Shown here: positions 26,408 to 35,432 of the stretch, piece by piece
How the letters are laid out: each line of letters begins with the position of its first letter
Numbering within the stretch: the stretch's first letter is position 1
DNA from: Paracoccaceae bacterium
Lineage (GTDB): Bacteria > Pseudomonadota > Alphaproteobacteria > Rhodobacterales > Rhodobacteraceae
Assembly (NCBI GenBank): GCA_947371955.1
Contig: CANBRQ010000007.1
Coordinates: 1-60,231, forward strand
Direction: 5' to 3'
DNA: 60,231 nt
Position numbers and translations under genes: made by a program
The notes under the pieces: model-generated
Seen by the model: only the letters and a program-made list of their open reading frames with translations
Told to the model about the DNA's origin: nothing
Database searches by the model: none

Positions 26408-26803
26408 TCACGCCCCGACGTCAGGGGCCTTCTGCATCTGAACGGCGTTGATCAACCAGCCATCCGGGCCCTCAACCATCTGATAATCCATCAGATAGCT
26501 TTGCCCCTTGCCATCGGTGACCCTGACGCGCTGCCAAAAGGCGCCGCCGATGAACCGCAATTCCTGCATTTCCACCGCCGAAGGGTGCCAGACCATCGGG
26601 TAACCCTCGCGCACCATCTTGCCGAAGGCCTCGGACGTGCCAAACAGCTGGTGGATCGTCGGAGAGGCGAAGGTGAAGGCCTTGGCGAAGTCATCAGCCT
26701 GAAAGGCAGTGATCTGCTTTCGGATCGTATCCTGAATGGGCGCCTCTTGGGCGGCGGCGGGCAGGGCGAGCAGGGAAAGGCAAAGCAGGCAAACACGCAG
26801 CAT
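26408..26803 (-). CDS. DUF4864-like exported protein
   Basis: The 131-residue product begins MLRVCLLCLSLLALPAAAQ, a Sec signal peptide ending at an Ala-rich cleavage site near residue 18. The mature protein (IRKQITAFQADDFAKAFTFASPTIHQLF, split across helices, then VEMQELRFIGGAFWQRVRVTD) resembles the NTF2-like DUF4864 fold. Function is unknown; a periplasmic location is expected. It lies upstream of the cox operon on the same strand, but the palindrome and sigma-54-like promoter between them suggest separate control. Confidence 0.82.
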   Translation of the reverse strand: MLRVCLLCLSLLALPAAAQEAPIQDTIRKQITAFQADDFAKAFTFASPTIHQLFGTSEAFGKMVREGYPMVWHPSAVEMQELRFIGGAFWQRVRVTDGKGQSYLMDYQMVEGPDGWLINAVQMQKAPDVGA

Positions 26804-26891
26804 GGTGACCTCCGCTATGACAATAGCACAGATACGTTAGCCAATCCGTTTTGGTTTCACCTTCAGCAAAATTTTCTGCCGAAGTCCGCCA

Positions 26892-26920
26892 CCCAAGAAT
26901 TTTCGCCGAAAATTCTTGGG
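26892..26920. repeat. AT-core extragenic palindrome, copy T1 (terminator-like)
   Basis: CCCAAGAATTTT (26892-26903) and AAAATTCTTGGG (26909-26920) form a perfect 12-bp stem around CGCCG. Related, less perfect copies lie at 40081-40109 and 51537-51565, all just after stop codons. Here it follows lysK on the minus strand and probably terminates it. Confidence 0.7.
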
Positions 26921-26931
26921 CGTTCCCGCCT

Positions 26932-28512
26932 TCAGCCCACCAGTTCGCCCGCCAGAGCCTTGTCGATCAGGCCTATGGTCTCCGGCACGCCGTAAAGGGC
27001 GATGAACCCGCCAAAGCGCGGCCCTTCCGAGGCGCCCATCAGCACCTCGTACAATGCCTTGAACCAGTCGCGCAGCGGGTCGAAGGCGTGTTCCTTGCCG
27101 ACGGCATAACAAGCAGTCTGCAAGCTCTCCTCGTCCGCTTGGCCGTCCCATGCCGCCAGACGCCCGCGCAGATCAAGGATCGCCGCACGCTCCTTGTCAG
27201 TCGCCAGACGGTAAGTCCGGTTGGGGGCAATCTTGTCGTCGAAGTAACGCAGGGCAAAAGCCGCCGCCGCATCCAGATCGGGGTGGGTTTCCGGGCTGGC
27301 ATCGGGGGCGTACTTCTTGATGAAGCCCCACAGCCCCGCCGCATCCTTGGCCCCCGCCACCGAAGCGAGGTTCAACAGCATGGCAAAGCTGACCACCATC
27401 TTCGATTCAGGCACCTGACCGCCGTGGATGTGGAAGACCGGATTGTTCAGCTGCTGGTCCAGATCCTGCGTCGGATAGGCCTTCAGCTGCTGGTGGTATT
27501 CATCCACCGCCTTCGGGATCACATCCCACCACATCCGCTTGGCCGTCTTGGGCTTGAGGTACATGAAATAGCTGAGGGATTCCGTCGAAGCATAGGTCAG
27601 CCACTCGTCAATCGTCAGGCCGTTGCCCTTGGATTTCGAAATCTTCTGGCCGCCTTCGTCAAGGAAAAGCTCATAGCTCATATGGTTGGGCTTGCGGCCC
27701 CCCAACGCCTCGCAAATCCCGTCATAGATCGGCGTGTTGGTGGAGTGGTCCTTGCCATACATCTCGAAGTCGACATCCAGCGCGGCCCAGCGGGCGCCGA
27801 AGTCCGGCTTCCATTGCAACTTCACGTTGCCGCCCGTGACGGGCAGGGTCCATTCTTTCCCGGTGTCATCGTCGAACGTGATGGTGCCATCCTTGGCGTT
27901 CACTTCCTTCATCGGCACATACATGACGCGCTTGGTCTCGGGGTGGATCGGCAGAAAGCAGGAATAGGTCTGCTGGCGTTCCTCGCGCAGCGAGGCCAGC
28001 ATGATCGCCATGATCGCGTCATAGCGCTCCGCACAGCGCAGCAGGACCTGATCGAACTGGCCTGACCTGTAGAACTCGGTCGCCGAGATGAACTCGTACT
28101 GGAACCCGAATGTGTCCAGAAACCGCCGCAGCATGGCGTTGTTATGCGCGCCGAAGCTGTCGTATTCACCGTAAGGGTCGGGCACGGTCGTCAAGGGCTG
28201 CTGCATATGCTGGCGCAGCATGTCCTGATTGGGCACGTTCTCCGGCACCTTGCGCATGCCATCCACGTCATCCGAGAAGCAGATCAGCCGCGTCGGGATG
28301 TCGGACAGCACCTCAAACGCCCGGCGGATCATCGTCGTCCGCGCGACCTCGCCAAAGGTGCCGATATGCGGCAGGCCTGACGGACCATAGCCCGTCTCGA
28401 ACAGGACATAGCCCTTCTCTGGGGCCTTGTGTTCGTAGCGTTTCAGCAAAGCGCGGGCCTCTTCGAAGGGCCAGGCTTTCGACTTCATCGCGGCGTCACG
28501 CAAGGCGCTCAT
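26932..28512 (-). CDS. lysK: Lysyl-tRNA synthetase, class I
   Basis: The 526-residue enzyme charges tRNA-Lys. It is the archaeal-type class I synthetase used by many alphaproteobacteria in place of class II LysS. The HIGH-like signature is [11 protein letters not shown] (about 47-57) and the KMSKS-like loop is KISKSKGNG (about 286-294). A C-terminal helical anticodon-binding region follows. I chose the ATG at 28512, with GGAGG eight bases upstream, rather than an ATG five codons earlier that overlaps this ribosome site. Confidence 0.96.
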   Translation of the reverse strand: MSALRDAAMKSKAWPFEEARALLKRYEHKAPEKGYVLFETGYGPSGLPHIGTFGEVARTTMIRRAFEVLSDIPTRLICFSDDVDGMRKVPENVPNQDMLRQHMQQPLTTVPDPYGEYDSFGAHNNAMLRRFLDTFGFQYEFISATEFYRSGQFDQVLLRCAERYDAIMAIMLASLREERQQTYSCFLPIHPETKRVMYVPMKEVNAKDGTITFDDDTGKEWTLPVTGGNVKLQWKPDFGARWAALDVDFEMYGKDHSTNTPIYDGICEALGGRKPNHMSYELFLDEGGQKISKSKGNGLTIDEWLTYASTESLSYFMYLKPKTAKRMWWDVIPKAVDEYHQQLKAYPTQDLDQQLNNPVFHIHGGQVPESKMVVSFAMLLNLASVAGAKDAAGLWGFIKKYAPDASPETHPDLDAAAAFALRYFDDKIAPNRTYRLATDKERAAILDLRGRLAAWDGQADEESLQTACYAVGKEHAFDPLRDWFKALYEVLMGASEGPRFGGFIALYGVPETIGLIDKALAGELVG

Positions 28513-28620
28513 GGGCGCATCCTCCATCTGGGCGGCAACATGCCGCCCCCAGTCCCCGTCCTCTATTGCCGCCCCGGTCTGACGTCAATAATGTGTGGGC
28601 TGCCCTCGAAAGGAACTCCC

Positions 28621-29046
28621 ATGCCAGACAGCCTGCCCGCCTCGATGTCGCCGCCCGATGCGCTGATTGCGGTGATGATCGCTGTCTCCGCCTCGGACGA
28701 GCAGATGCGGACGACGGAACTGGTCGCCATCCAGCGCATCGTGAATCACCTGCCGGTCTTCGCCAACTATGACAACGACCGGATCCGGCTGATCGCCCAG
28801 ACCGTGTTCGACCTGTTTGAAGAAGAGGATGGCTTGGCCGCCCTCTTCGGCCTGATCCGCGACGCGCTGCCTGAACGATTGAATGAAACCGCCTATGCGC
28901 TGGCCTGTGACGTTGTCTCCGCCGACGGCACCCTGCAGGAGGTCGAGTTGCGCATGCTGGAAGAGGTCCGCGAGGAGTTGCAGATCGACCGCCTGCACGC
29001 CGCCGCGATCGAATGGGGGGCAAGGGTGCGCCACCTGCGTCCGTAA
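28621..29046 (+). CDS. TerB-family protein
   Basis: The 141-residue, all-helical acidic protein matches the TerB/DjlA N-terminal fold: SASDEQMRTTELVAIQRI in the first half and ACDVVSADGTLQEVELRML in the second, each with an acidic loop (SASDEQ, SADGTL) of the type that binds metal in TerB. The role is unknown; tellurite resistance is not implied because no other ter genes are near. The ATG at 28621 follows GAAAGGAACTCCC. It ends at a hairpin (29054-29081) facing dacB. Confidence 0.85.
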   Translation: MPDSLPASMSPPDALIAVMIAVSASDEQMRTTELVAIQRIVNHLPVFANYDNDRIRLIAQTVFDLFEEEDGLAALFGLIRDALPERLNETAYALACDVVSADGTLQEVELRMLEEVREELQIDRLHAAAIEWGARVRHLRP

Positions 29047-29053
29047 AGCGCCC

Positions 29054-29081
29054 GTAGGGTGGGGTTACAACCCCACCCTAC
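29054..29081. terminator. Convergent hairpin of the GTAGGGTGGGG repeat family
   Basis: GTAGGGTGGGG (29054-29064) pairs perfectly with CCCCACCCTAC (29071-29081) around TTACAA. It lies between the stops of the TerB and dacB genes. No T-run follows on the plus strand. Related GTAG...CTAC hairpins lie at 35646-35672 and near 60070-60113, so it is both a repeat and a likely terminator. Confidence 0.65.
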
Positions 29082-29091
29082 CAAACGCGCC

Positions 29092-30549
29092 CTAAACTAT
29101 CGCCGCCCATCGGCTCAAAAGCCCGCGCTGCATGCCACGCGCGCGGCCAACCCAGCCATGCTCGCCCGGCGGGTCTTCACGTTCCGCCACCGGCACCGCC
29201 GCCCGCCGCGCCGGATCGGCCGAGAAGATCGCAAAGGCCAGATCGCGCCCCGACGCCGGCTCGATGAACCCCACCAGCCCCGAGACGAAATTCAGCGTCC
29301 CGCTCTTGGCATGCACCCGCGTGGCGCCACCCTTGACCAGCTTGCCATCCGCGCCCTGCACGCCCACCTCTTTCAGGATCGCCCGCAAACCAGCCCCCGA
29401 GGCCCGCTTCTCCCCCGCCATGATCGCCCGCATCATGCCTTCCGGTGTCACCCGCGACGCCGCCCCAAGGCCCGAGTGATCGACGAACTGCGCCGAAAGC
29501 CCCAGCGTTTCATGCGCCCATGTCTGCATCGCCGCCGCCGAGGCCCGCAGGTTCGGCTGCCCCGAAGAGGCCAACCCCATCGTCTCGGCCGTGATATTGG
29601 TCGACCACTTGAGCATCTCGCGCAAAATCCCGTCCAGATGCGCACTGGGCCAGGTCAGCAGCGGCTGCGCGCCCGAAGGAAGCGCAGCAATCATCTGCGC
29701 TTTTGGCAGCACGATCCCCTGCGCGGTAGACAAAGTGGCAAATACCTCCGCCACATACCCCGCCACCTGGCGCACCGGCAACCAGCGGCTGCCCGCCCGC
29801 GCCAAGGCCCCGCGCGCCACGGTCCATCGTTCCGCATCGCCCCCGCTATAGGTGAACAGCGGCCCCTCGCGGTCGGCCGCACCCATCGTGATGCCCTTGA
29901 CCACCGGCACATAGCGCTCGCCGCGCGCATTCATCTGCATCGTGGCGCCACCCTTGGTCCACTCGAAATTCACCCGGTTGAAGTTCAAGGACAGCCCGGA
30001 CAGACCCGGATCATAGCCCACCTGAATGGGCTGCTCATCCGTGATCCGCTCAAATGCGGGCAGGGCGCCCGCATAAACCAGAAACCGCCCCGAGACCTGC
30101 CGTAACCCCGTCCGCGCCAAAGCCGCCACCATGTCGCCCAGCTTGTCGGTGTCCAGCGTCGGATCGCCGCCGCCCGACAGGATCAGATCGCCGTCCAGCC
30201 GCCCGCCGTTCACCGGCCCCGTCGCCAACACCTGCGTGTTGAAGACCGCATCCGCCCCCAACCGCTCCAGCGCGTACAGCGAGGTGATCGTCTTGGCCAC
30301 ACTGGCGGGCGGCACCTGCGCCCCGGCGTTGAAGCTTTCCAGCACCCGCCCCGTCGCCACTTCGGCCACGCAGAACCCGCTGACCCCGGTCAGATTGGCC
30401 CGCGTCACCCAATCCTCGGCCTTGCCCGCCGTAGGGTCCACCACCGGAGCCGCCGCCTTGGCCTTCTTCGTCTTGCCCAATGCCGGCAGCGCCAGCGTCG
30501 AGGCCAGCCCCCCCAGCATCCCGCGCCGTGTCCACCTGTTCAAAGCCAT
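29092..30549 (-). CDS. dacB: D-alanyl-D-alanine carboxypeptidase/endopeptidase (PBP4 type)
   Basis: The 485-residue periplasmic serine peptidase trims and cleaves peptidoglycan crosslinks. The N-terminus WTRRGMLGGLASTLALPAL carries a twin-arginine signal. The three penicillin-binding motifs are visible: SVAK in PPASVAKTITSLYAL (about 82-96), STN in KWSTNITAETMG (about 313-324) and KSG in VHAKSGTLN (about 414-422). Length and the inserted domains after the SxxK motif fit the PBP4 (S13) family. It is the last of three minus-strand genes nadD-Rieske-dacB; 60 bp separate it from the oxygenase gene. Confidence 0.93.
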   Translation of the reverse strand: MALNRWTRRGMLGGLASTLALPALGKTKKAKAAAPVVDPTAGKAEDWVTRANLTGVSGFCVAEVATGRVLESFNAGAQVPPASVAKTITSLYALERLGADAVFNTQVLATGPVNGGRLDGDLILSGGGDPTLDTDKLGDMVAALARTGLRQVSGRFLVYAGALPAFERITDEQPIQVGYDPGLSGLSLNFNRVNFEWTKGGATMQMNARGERYVPVVKGITMGAADREGPLFTYSGGDAERWTVARGALARAGSRWLPVRQVAGYVAEVFATLSTAQGIVLPKAQMIAALPSGAQPLLTWPSAHLDGILREMLKWSTNITAETMGLASSGQPNLRASAAAMQTWAHETLGLSAQFVDHSGLGAASRVTPEGMMRAIMAGEKRASGAGLRAILKEVGVQGADGKLVKGGATRVHAKSGTLNFVSGLVGFIEPASGRDLAFAIFSADPARRAAVPVAEREDPPGEHGWVGRARGMQRGLLSRWAAIV

Positions 30550-30609
30550 GCCCGTCCCCTGAAGTGCCGGAACCGACTTACATCCATGCCACCCCCCAAG
30601 ACAACCGGG

Positions 30610-31614
30610 TCACATGCCCAGCACTTCGGCCACCATGCCTTGAAAATAGGCCACACCCCTCTCATGCCGGGGCGACAAAGGCCCCGGCCTATAGGCCCCG
30701 GTGGCATAGTTCTTCTGGGTCTCGACACAGACCTCGAAATCCTCCCGCACCACGCCCAGCGTCTCCTGAATGGTGCGCTCGCGTTCTGCTGCATGGGCGT
30801 CAGAGGTGTCGGCGAAGTAGAAGTTGTAGATCAACTCCGTCCGGTTCTCATCGATCGGATTGATCCGGCTGGTGTTCATCCCCCCGGCAAACAAGGACAA
30901 AGTCCAGTTCGGCCACATCCACAGCCACTTGCCCCGGTACCACAGCCCATCCTTCGGCGGAGCGGTCATCCGCACCAACCCGTCATGCGCCGTCGTCTGG
31001 AACGCCTCGAAGTCGATCGCCGCATGAAAGGCCGGATGGATGCCCGGGATATGCAGCCCCTCGACAAAATTGTCGGTATAGATCTTCCAGTTGGCGTCAA
31101 AGATCATCCGCTCGGTCCGCACCGGCACATAGGTTTCAATCGGCTCCTCGGCCAATTCCGCCACTGTATCGCCCATCTGCTCCATCAATCCACACGCAGG
31201 CTTGATCGCCACGAACACAAGCCCCCGCCATTCCTGAACCGAGATCGGCTCCAGCGGCCAATCCTTCATATCAAACCCCGGCTCCTCGCCATACCACGGC
31301 GCCTTCAGCAACTCCCCCGCATCCGAGAATTGCCATTGGTGATAAGGGCACCGGATCGGCCCGCAGGTCCCCTCACCCTCCGGCAACAGCCGCGCCCCGC
31401 GATGCCGGCACACATTCCTGAAAGCCCGCAGCACCCCGTCGTTCGAGCGCACCGCAAAGACCTTCATCCCGGCAATCTCGCTCGCCACATAGGACCGCCG
31501 CTCGGTCAGCTTGCTCATCGGCCCCAGCAACTGCCACGAGGTTGCAAACAGCTTCTCCCGCTCAGCCAGAAACACGTCGTGCCGCACGTAAATAGATGGA
31601 TCAATGTTCAGCAT
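30610..31614 (-). CDS. Rieske non-heme iron oxygenase, alpha subunit
   Basis: The 334-residue subunit has an N-terminal Rieske [2Fe-2S] domain with CRHRGARL and CPYHQWQF (C-x-H...C-x2-H, about 69-93) and a C-terminal catalytic domain with the ferrous-iron facial triad in NFVEGLHIPGIHP (about 177-189). It belongs to the aromatic-ring-hydroxylating/choline-monooxygenase-like branch; the substrate is unknown. No reductase or ferredoxin partner is encoded nearby. The ATG at 31614 directly abuts the nadD stop codon, so the pair is translationally linked, a combination I cannot explain functionally. Confidence 0.9.
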   Translation of the reverse strand: MLNIDPSIYVRHDVFLAEREKLFATSWQLLGPMSKLTERRSYVASEIAGMKVFAVRSNDGVLRAFRNVCRHRGARLLPEGEGTCGPIRCPYHQWQFSDAGELLKAPWYGEEPGFDMKDWPLEPISVQEWRGLVFVAIKPACGLMEQMGDTVAELAEEPIETYVPVRTERMIFDANWKIYTDNFVEGLHIPGIHPAFHAAIDFEAFQTTAHDGLVRMTAPPKDGLWYRGKWLWMWPNWTLSLFAGGMNTSRINPIDENRTELIYNFYFADTSDAHAAERERTIQETLGVVREDFEVCVETQKNYATGAYRPGPLSPRHERGVAYFQGMVAEVLGM

Positions 31615-32226
31615 TCATTTCCCTTTCCTCGCCCGCCATTCCCCCCGCGCCCTGATGGCGCTGGAAGACGCCGCATTCATCGGCAAATTCACGAAACACC
31701 ACGCCGGAGGCAGCCTGTCCCCCAGCCCCTCGGCCCGTGTGACTTCCGCGCTGCGAAACGCCCGCGCCGCCACTGACATCCGCGCCGCCAGCCCCGCCCC
31801 CGGCCGCGCCATCACCGCCACCGGCACCCGCGCCATGATCCCGCGCCATTCGCGCCAGCGGTGGAACTGCACCAGATTATCCGCCCCCATCAGCCAGACA
31901 AACTTCACCCCCGGATACAAAGCCTGCAACTTGCGGATCGTGTCAATCGTGGCCCGCGTGCCCAACCGGGCCTCCAGATCGCTGACAATCACCCTCGGGT
32001 CATCCCCCAACAGCGCCCGCGCCCGTTCCGTCCGCTGCGCCATCGGCGCCGGTTGCCGCGCCTTCAACGGGTTGCCCGGAGACACAAGCCACCACACCCG
32101 ATCGAGGCCAATCCGCCGGATCGCCTCCCGCGTGATGTGCACATGCCCCTCATGCGCCGGGTCAAACGACCCGCCCAGCAGGCCCACGACCATGCCCCGA
32201 TACGCTGGCGGAAAGCCCTGAACCAT
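31615..32226 (-). CDS. nadD: Nicotinate-nucleotide adenylyltransferase
   Basis: The 203-residue enzyme makes deamido-NAD from nicotinate mononucleotide and ATP. The nucleotidyltransferase motif [17 protein letters not shown] (about 15-31) holds the HxGH site, [10 protein letters not shown] is the central block, and [10 protein letters not shown] (about 187-196) is the C-terminal ISSTxIR-equivalent. ATG 32226 and an internal ATG 11 codons later (MVVGLLGG) are both possible. It heads the nadD-Rieske-dacB series. Confidence 0.94.
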   Translation of the reverse strand: MVQGFPPAYRGMVVGLLGGSFDPAHEGHVHITREAIRRIGLDRVWWLVSPGNPLKARQPAPMAQRTERARALLGDDPRVIVSDLEARLGTRATIDTIRKLQALYPGVKFVWLMGADNLVQFHRWREWRGIMARVPVAVMARPGAGLAARMSVAARAFRSAEVTRAEGLGDRLPPAWCFVNLPMNAASSSAIRARGEWRARKGK

Positions 32227-32358
32227 CCCTGCGCCTTATCCTTCGCTTTTGCCGCATGTTTCAGGGGCTTGCCCGCAGGGTCAAGGCGAAATGCAACCCA
32301 CCTTGCCTTTGCAGGCCCCACGGCTAATGTCGACCGAACCCCAACCCCAAGGCCCGCC

Positions 32359-32841
32359 ATGCCCCCCGATCCCCATGCCCGGCCCATCGACATCCGCCTC
32401 ACCGACCCCGAGGCGCCCGCAGCCCTCGCCTGCCTGCGCCAGTATTTCGACCTGCTGGCTGCCAAGATCGACGGCATCACGCCCGCCCACATCCCTCTCC
32501 CCGATCCTGATGCGCAAAGCTACCGTCCGCCCCACGGCGCTTTCCTTCTGGCATGGTCCGACGGCATCCCTCTTGGCTGCGTCTCGCTCCACGCCCTTGC
32601 CCCCGAAGTGGCCGAGGTCAAACGCCTCTGGATCGCCCCCGCCGCCCGCGGCCAAGGCCTCGCCCGCCGCCTGATGGCCCAGATCGAATCCCACGCCCGC
32701 ACCCAAGGCTACCGGCACCTCAAACTCGACACCAACGCCGCCCTGCCCGAGGCGATTGCCCTCTACCGCGCCACCGGCTGGGTCGATACCGCGCCTTATA
32801 CCGGCTATCCGGCCACCCATTGGTTCGCCAAGGCGCTCTGA
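32359..32841 (+). CDS. GNAT-family N-acetyltransferase
   Basis: The 160-residue protein has the GNAT fold. The acetyl-CoA loop is VKRLWIAPAARGQGLARRLM (positions about 95-114), followed by RHLKLDTNAALPEAIALY and a C-terminal ATGWVDTAPY strand. The substrate is unknown. The start at 32359 (MPPDPHARPIDIRL) precedes the first predicted strand; the frame is open further upstream through the antisense of nadD but that part is not protein-like. The gene ends 70 bp before ettA. Confidence 0.85.
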   Translation: MPPDPHARPIDIRLTDPEAPAALACLRQYFDLLAAKIDGITPAHIPLPDPDAQSYRPPHGAFLLAWSDGIPLGCVSLHALAPEVAEVKRLWIAPAARGQGLARRLMAQIESHARTQGYRHLKLDTNAALPEAIALYRATGWVDTAPYTGYPATHWFAKAL

Positions 32842-32911
32842 CCCGCCTCTCCCGGTTGCAGCGCGGCCCCCTAGTCGTTACATACGCGCCAACCCCGGAT
32901 GGAGAACGCAC

Positions 32912-34567
32912 ATGGCCGCCTATCAATACGTCTACCACATGGACAACGTCTCCAAGGCCTACCCGGGCGGCAAGAAGTGCTTCGAGAACATCAAGCTGAA
33001 CTTCCTGCCCGGCGTGAAGATCGGTGTGGTCGGTATCAACGGCTCCGGCAAGTCGACGCTCTTGCGCATCATCGCCGGCATCGACAAGGACTTCACCGGC
33101 GACGCCTGGCCCGCCAAGGGCGTCAAGGTCGGCTACCTCGCGCAGGAACCCATCCTCGACCCCACGCTGAACGTCCGCGACAACGTCAAGCTCGGCTGTG
33201 CCGTCAAGGTCGCCAAGCTGGACCGCTACAACGAACTGGCGATGAACTACACCGATGAAACGGCGGACGAGATGTCCTCCCTGCAAGACCAGATCGACGC
33301 CGAAAACCTCTGGGACCTCGACAGCCAGATCGACGTCGCGATGGAGGCTTTGCGCTGCCCGCCCGATGACGCTGACGTCGAATCCCTCTCGGGTGGCGAA
33401 CGCCGCCGCGTCGCCCTCTGCCAGCTTCTGCTGGAAGCGCCGGAAATGCTCCTGCTTGACGAACCGACCAACCACCTTGACGCCGAATCCATCGCCTGGC
33501 TGCAGCAGCACCTGATCGACTACAAGGGCACCATCCTCGTCGTCACCCACGACCGCTATTTCCTCGACGACATCACCGGCTGGATTCTGGAACTCGACCG
33601 CGGCCGTGGCATCCCCTACGAAGGCAACTACACCGCCTGGCTGGAGCAAAAGGCCAAACGCGCCGCGCAGGAAGCGCGCGAGGACAAGTCCAAGCAAAAG
33701 GCGATGGAGAAGGAACTGGAATGGATCCGCGCCGGCGCCCGCGCCCGGCAGGCCAAGCAGAAGGCCCGTATCTCCAAGTATAACGAGATGGCAACCCAGA
33801 CCGTCCGCGAACGCTCCACCTCCGCCCAGATCATCATCCCGAACGGCGAACGCCTTGGCGGCAAGGTGATCGACGTCGTCGGCCTGAAAAAGCACATGGG
33901 CGACCGCCTGCTGATTGAAAACCTGTCCTTCACCGTCCCCCCCGGCGCCATCGTAGGCGTCATCGGCCCGAACGGTGCAGGCAAATCCACCCTGTTCCGC
34001 ATGATCACCGGCCAGGAAACCCCGGATGAGGGCACCATCACCCTTGGCACCACCGTCCAACTCGCCTACGTCGACCAATCCCGCGACGCCTTGGGCGCCA
34101 ACCACACCGTGTGGGAGGAAATCTCCGGCGGTGCGGAAGTCATCAAGCTGGGCGATTTCGACATGAACTCCCGCGCCTACTGCGGCGCCTTCAACTTCAA
34201 GGGCACCGACCAGCAGAAGAAAGTCGGCCTGCTGTCCGGCGGCGAACGCAACCGCGTCCACATGGCCAAGCTGTTGAAAAGCGGAGGCAACGTCCTCCTC
34301 CTCGACGAACCCACCAACGACCTCGACGTCGAAACCCTGCAAGCGCTAGAGGCGGCCATCGAAGATTTCGCCGGCTGCGCCGTGATCATCAGCCACGACC
34401 GCTTCTTCCTCGACCGCCTCTGCACCCACATCCTCGCCTTCGAAGGCGACGCCCACGTCGAATGGTTCGAAGGCAACTTCGAGGCCTATGAGGCAGACAA
34501 GGTGCGTAGGTTGGGGCCAGATTCCATTGAGCCGACGCGGGTGAAGTATAAGAAGTTTACGAGGTAG
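32912..34567 (+). CDS. ettA: Energy-dependent translational throttle protein EttA (ABC-F)
   Basis: The 551-residue cytosolic ABC-F ATPase binds the ribosomal E site and gates translation elongation by energy status. It has two nucleotide-binding domains without membrane helices. The first has GINGSGKSTLL, LSGGERRRVALC and LLLDEPTNHLD; the second has GPNGAGKSTLF, LSGGERNRVHMA and LLLDEPTNDLD. The charged linker between them (about 245-310) carries the P-site tRNA-interaction region. The ATG at 32912 is preceded by GGAGAACGCAC and yields MAAYQYVYHM. Confidence 0.96.
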   Translation: MAAYQYVYHMDNVSKAYPGGKKCFENIKLNFLPGVKIGVVGINGSGKSTLLRIIAGIDKDFTGDAWPAKGVKVGYLAQEPILDPTLNVRDNVKLGCAVKVAKLDRYNELAMNYTDETADEMSSLQDQIDAENLWDLDSQIDVAMEALRCPPDDADVESLSGGERRRVALCQLLLEAPEMLLLDEPTNHLDAESIAWLQQHLIDYKGTILVVTHDRYFLDDITGWILELDRGRGIPYEGNYTAWLEQKAKRAAQEAREDKSKQKAMEKELEWIRAGARARQAKQKARISKYNEMATQTVRERSTSAQIIIPNGERLGGKVIDVVGLKKHMGDRLLIENLSFTVPPGAIVGVIGPNGAGKSTLFRMITGQETPDEGTITLGTTVQLAYVDQSRDALGANHTVWEEISGGAEVIKLGDFDMNSRAYCGAFNFKGTDQQKKVGLLSGGERNRVHMAKLLKSGGNVLLLDEPTNDLDVETLQALEAAIEDFAGCAVIISHDRFFLDRLCTHILAFEGDAHVEWFEGNFEAYEADKVRRLGPDSIEPTRVKYKKFTR

Positions 34568-34592
34568 GATTCAAAGAGGCTTAGAGGATCAA

Positions 34593-34961
34593 TCAGAAGT
34601 GCTCGGGGCGCGGAAGTACCGAGCCTTCTGGGATCATTTGGAAAGAGCTTCGGTAGACTGAATAACTCTTGCATTCATCGTCTCCGATGATGTTCTTTCC
34701 GACAACTTTGCATTCCGCCTGCACCCTCTCGCCGCTCTTGAACCTAAAGCCAATATCACCGAGAGGGTCGTTCATCTGATATTCGGCTTTGCCGAAGTAA
34801 TTCTTCCCGTCGATAATGATGAGGTCGTCGAGCGTATTTCCCCCAGGGTAAAATGACATTTTCAATGTCTGACCCGAAGGAAGCTTCGCCTCAATCGCGG
34901 CAGGCACACACCCTGCAAACGTCATCACTAGGATCAAAGGAATACAAAAAGCGTTCTTCAT
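34593..34961 (-). CDS. Putative lipoprotein, unrecognised
   Basis: The 122-residue product starts MKNAFCIPLILVMTFAGCVP, a type II signal with lipobox FAGC, predicting lipid attachment at Cys18. The mature part contains two probable beta stretches (KMSFYPGGNTLDDLIIIDG and GFRFKSGERVQAECKVVG) and two further cysteines (in QAECK and DDECK) that could form a disulfide. I do not recognise the family. The gene is clearly less GC-rich than its neighbours, which suggests recent acquisition or relaxed constraint. It converges on ettA with 25 bp between stops. Confidence 0.7.
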   Translation of the reverse strand: MKNAFCIPLILVMTFAGCVPAAIEAKLPSGQTLKMSFYPGGNTLDDLIIIDGKNYFGKAEYQMNDPLGDIGFRFKSGERVQAECKVVGKNIIGDDECKSYSVYRSSFQMIPEGSVLPRPEHF

Positions 34962-35119
34962 TTTGGATGTGCTCCCGTGGCTGCTCCGAAACAAACACGA
35001 ACCACCTACTCCCGCAATCGAATTTGTCTGCTACTCCACAGTCTGAATGAAATGACGGAAGATACCAATCTTAACGCATCCTTAACCATTCCCCTATCTC
35101 CTCCCCTTGCACCCACCCC

Positions 35120-35148
35120 TTGACTGTCCACACATCTGTACATACATT
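35120..35148 (+). promoter_or_regulatory. Possible brnTA promoter
   Basis: TTGACT (35120-35125) is separated by 17 bp from TACATT (35143-35148). Initiation would fall at or just inside the brnT start codon, so either the message is nearly leaderless or a slightly different -10 (TACATA, 35139-35144) is used. TGTACATACA overlaps the -10 and could be part of an autoregulatory BrnA site. Confidence 0.4.
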
Positions 35149-35150
35149 TC

Positions 35151-35432
35151 ATGCAATTCGACTGGGACGACGGCAACTCTGCCAAGTGCGAGAAGCACGG
35201 GCTGACGCGGGATGGGATCGAAGCCTTCTTCCGGGCTGAACCCCGTGTCGCACCTGACCCGATGCACTCAGGCATGGAACAGCGCTTCATTGCGGTGGGC
35301 CAAATGCCGGATGGTCGCTCGGCCTTTGTCGCCTTCTGCTGGCGGGGCGAGAAAATCCGCCCCATCAGCGCCCGTTACATGCATGACCGAGAGGCCCGCC
35401 GCTATGAAGACCGTCCCGACCATGACCACTGA
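35151..35432 (+). CDS. brnT: BrnT-family ribonuclease toxin
   Basis: The 93-residue protein matches the BrnT toxin of type II toxin-antitoxin systems, a RelE-like ribonuclease. The family landmarks are MQFDWDDGNSAKCEKHGL at the N-terminus and IRPISARYMHDREARRYE near the C-terminus. It overlaps the antitoxin gene by 29 bases in another frame. No Shine-Dalgarno sequence precedes the ATG (TACATACATTTC), so leaderless or weak translation is possible. BrnA normally represses the pair's own promoter. Confidence 0.9.
   Translation: MQFDWDDGNSAKCEKHGLTRDGIEAFFRAEPRVAPDPMHSGMEQRFIAVGQMPDGRSAFVAFCWRGEKIRPISARYMHDREARRYEDRPDHDH

Noticed and set aside
32720-34342. 540-codon minus-strand frame opposite ettA
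   Set aside because: Gly/Val/Asp-rich antisense translation of a strongly conserved ABC-F gene.
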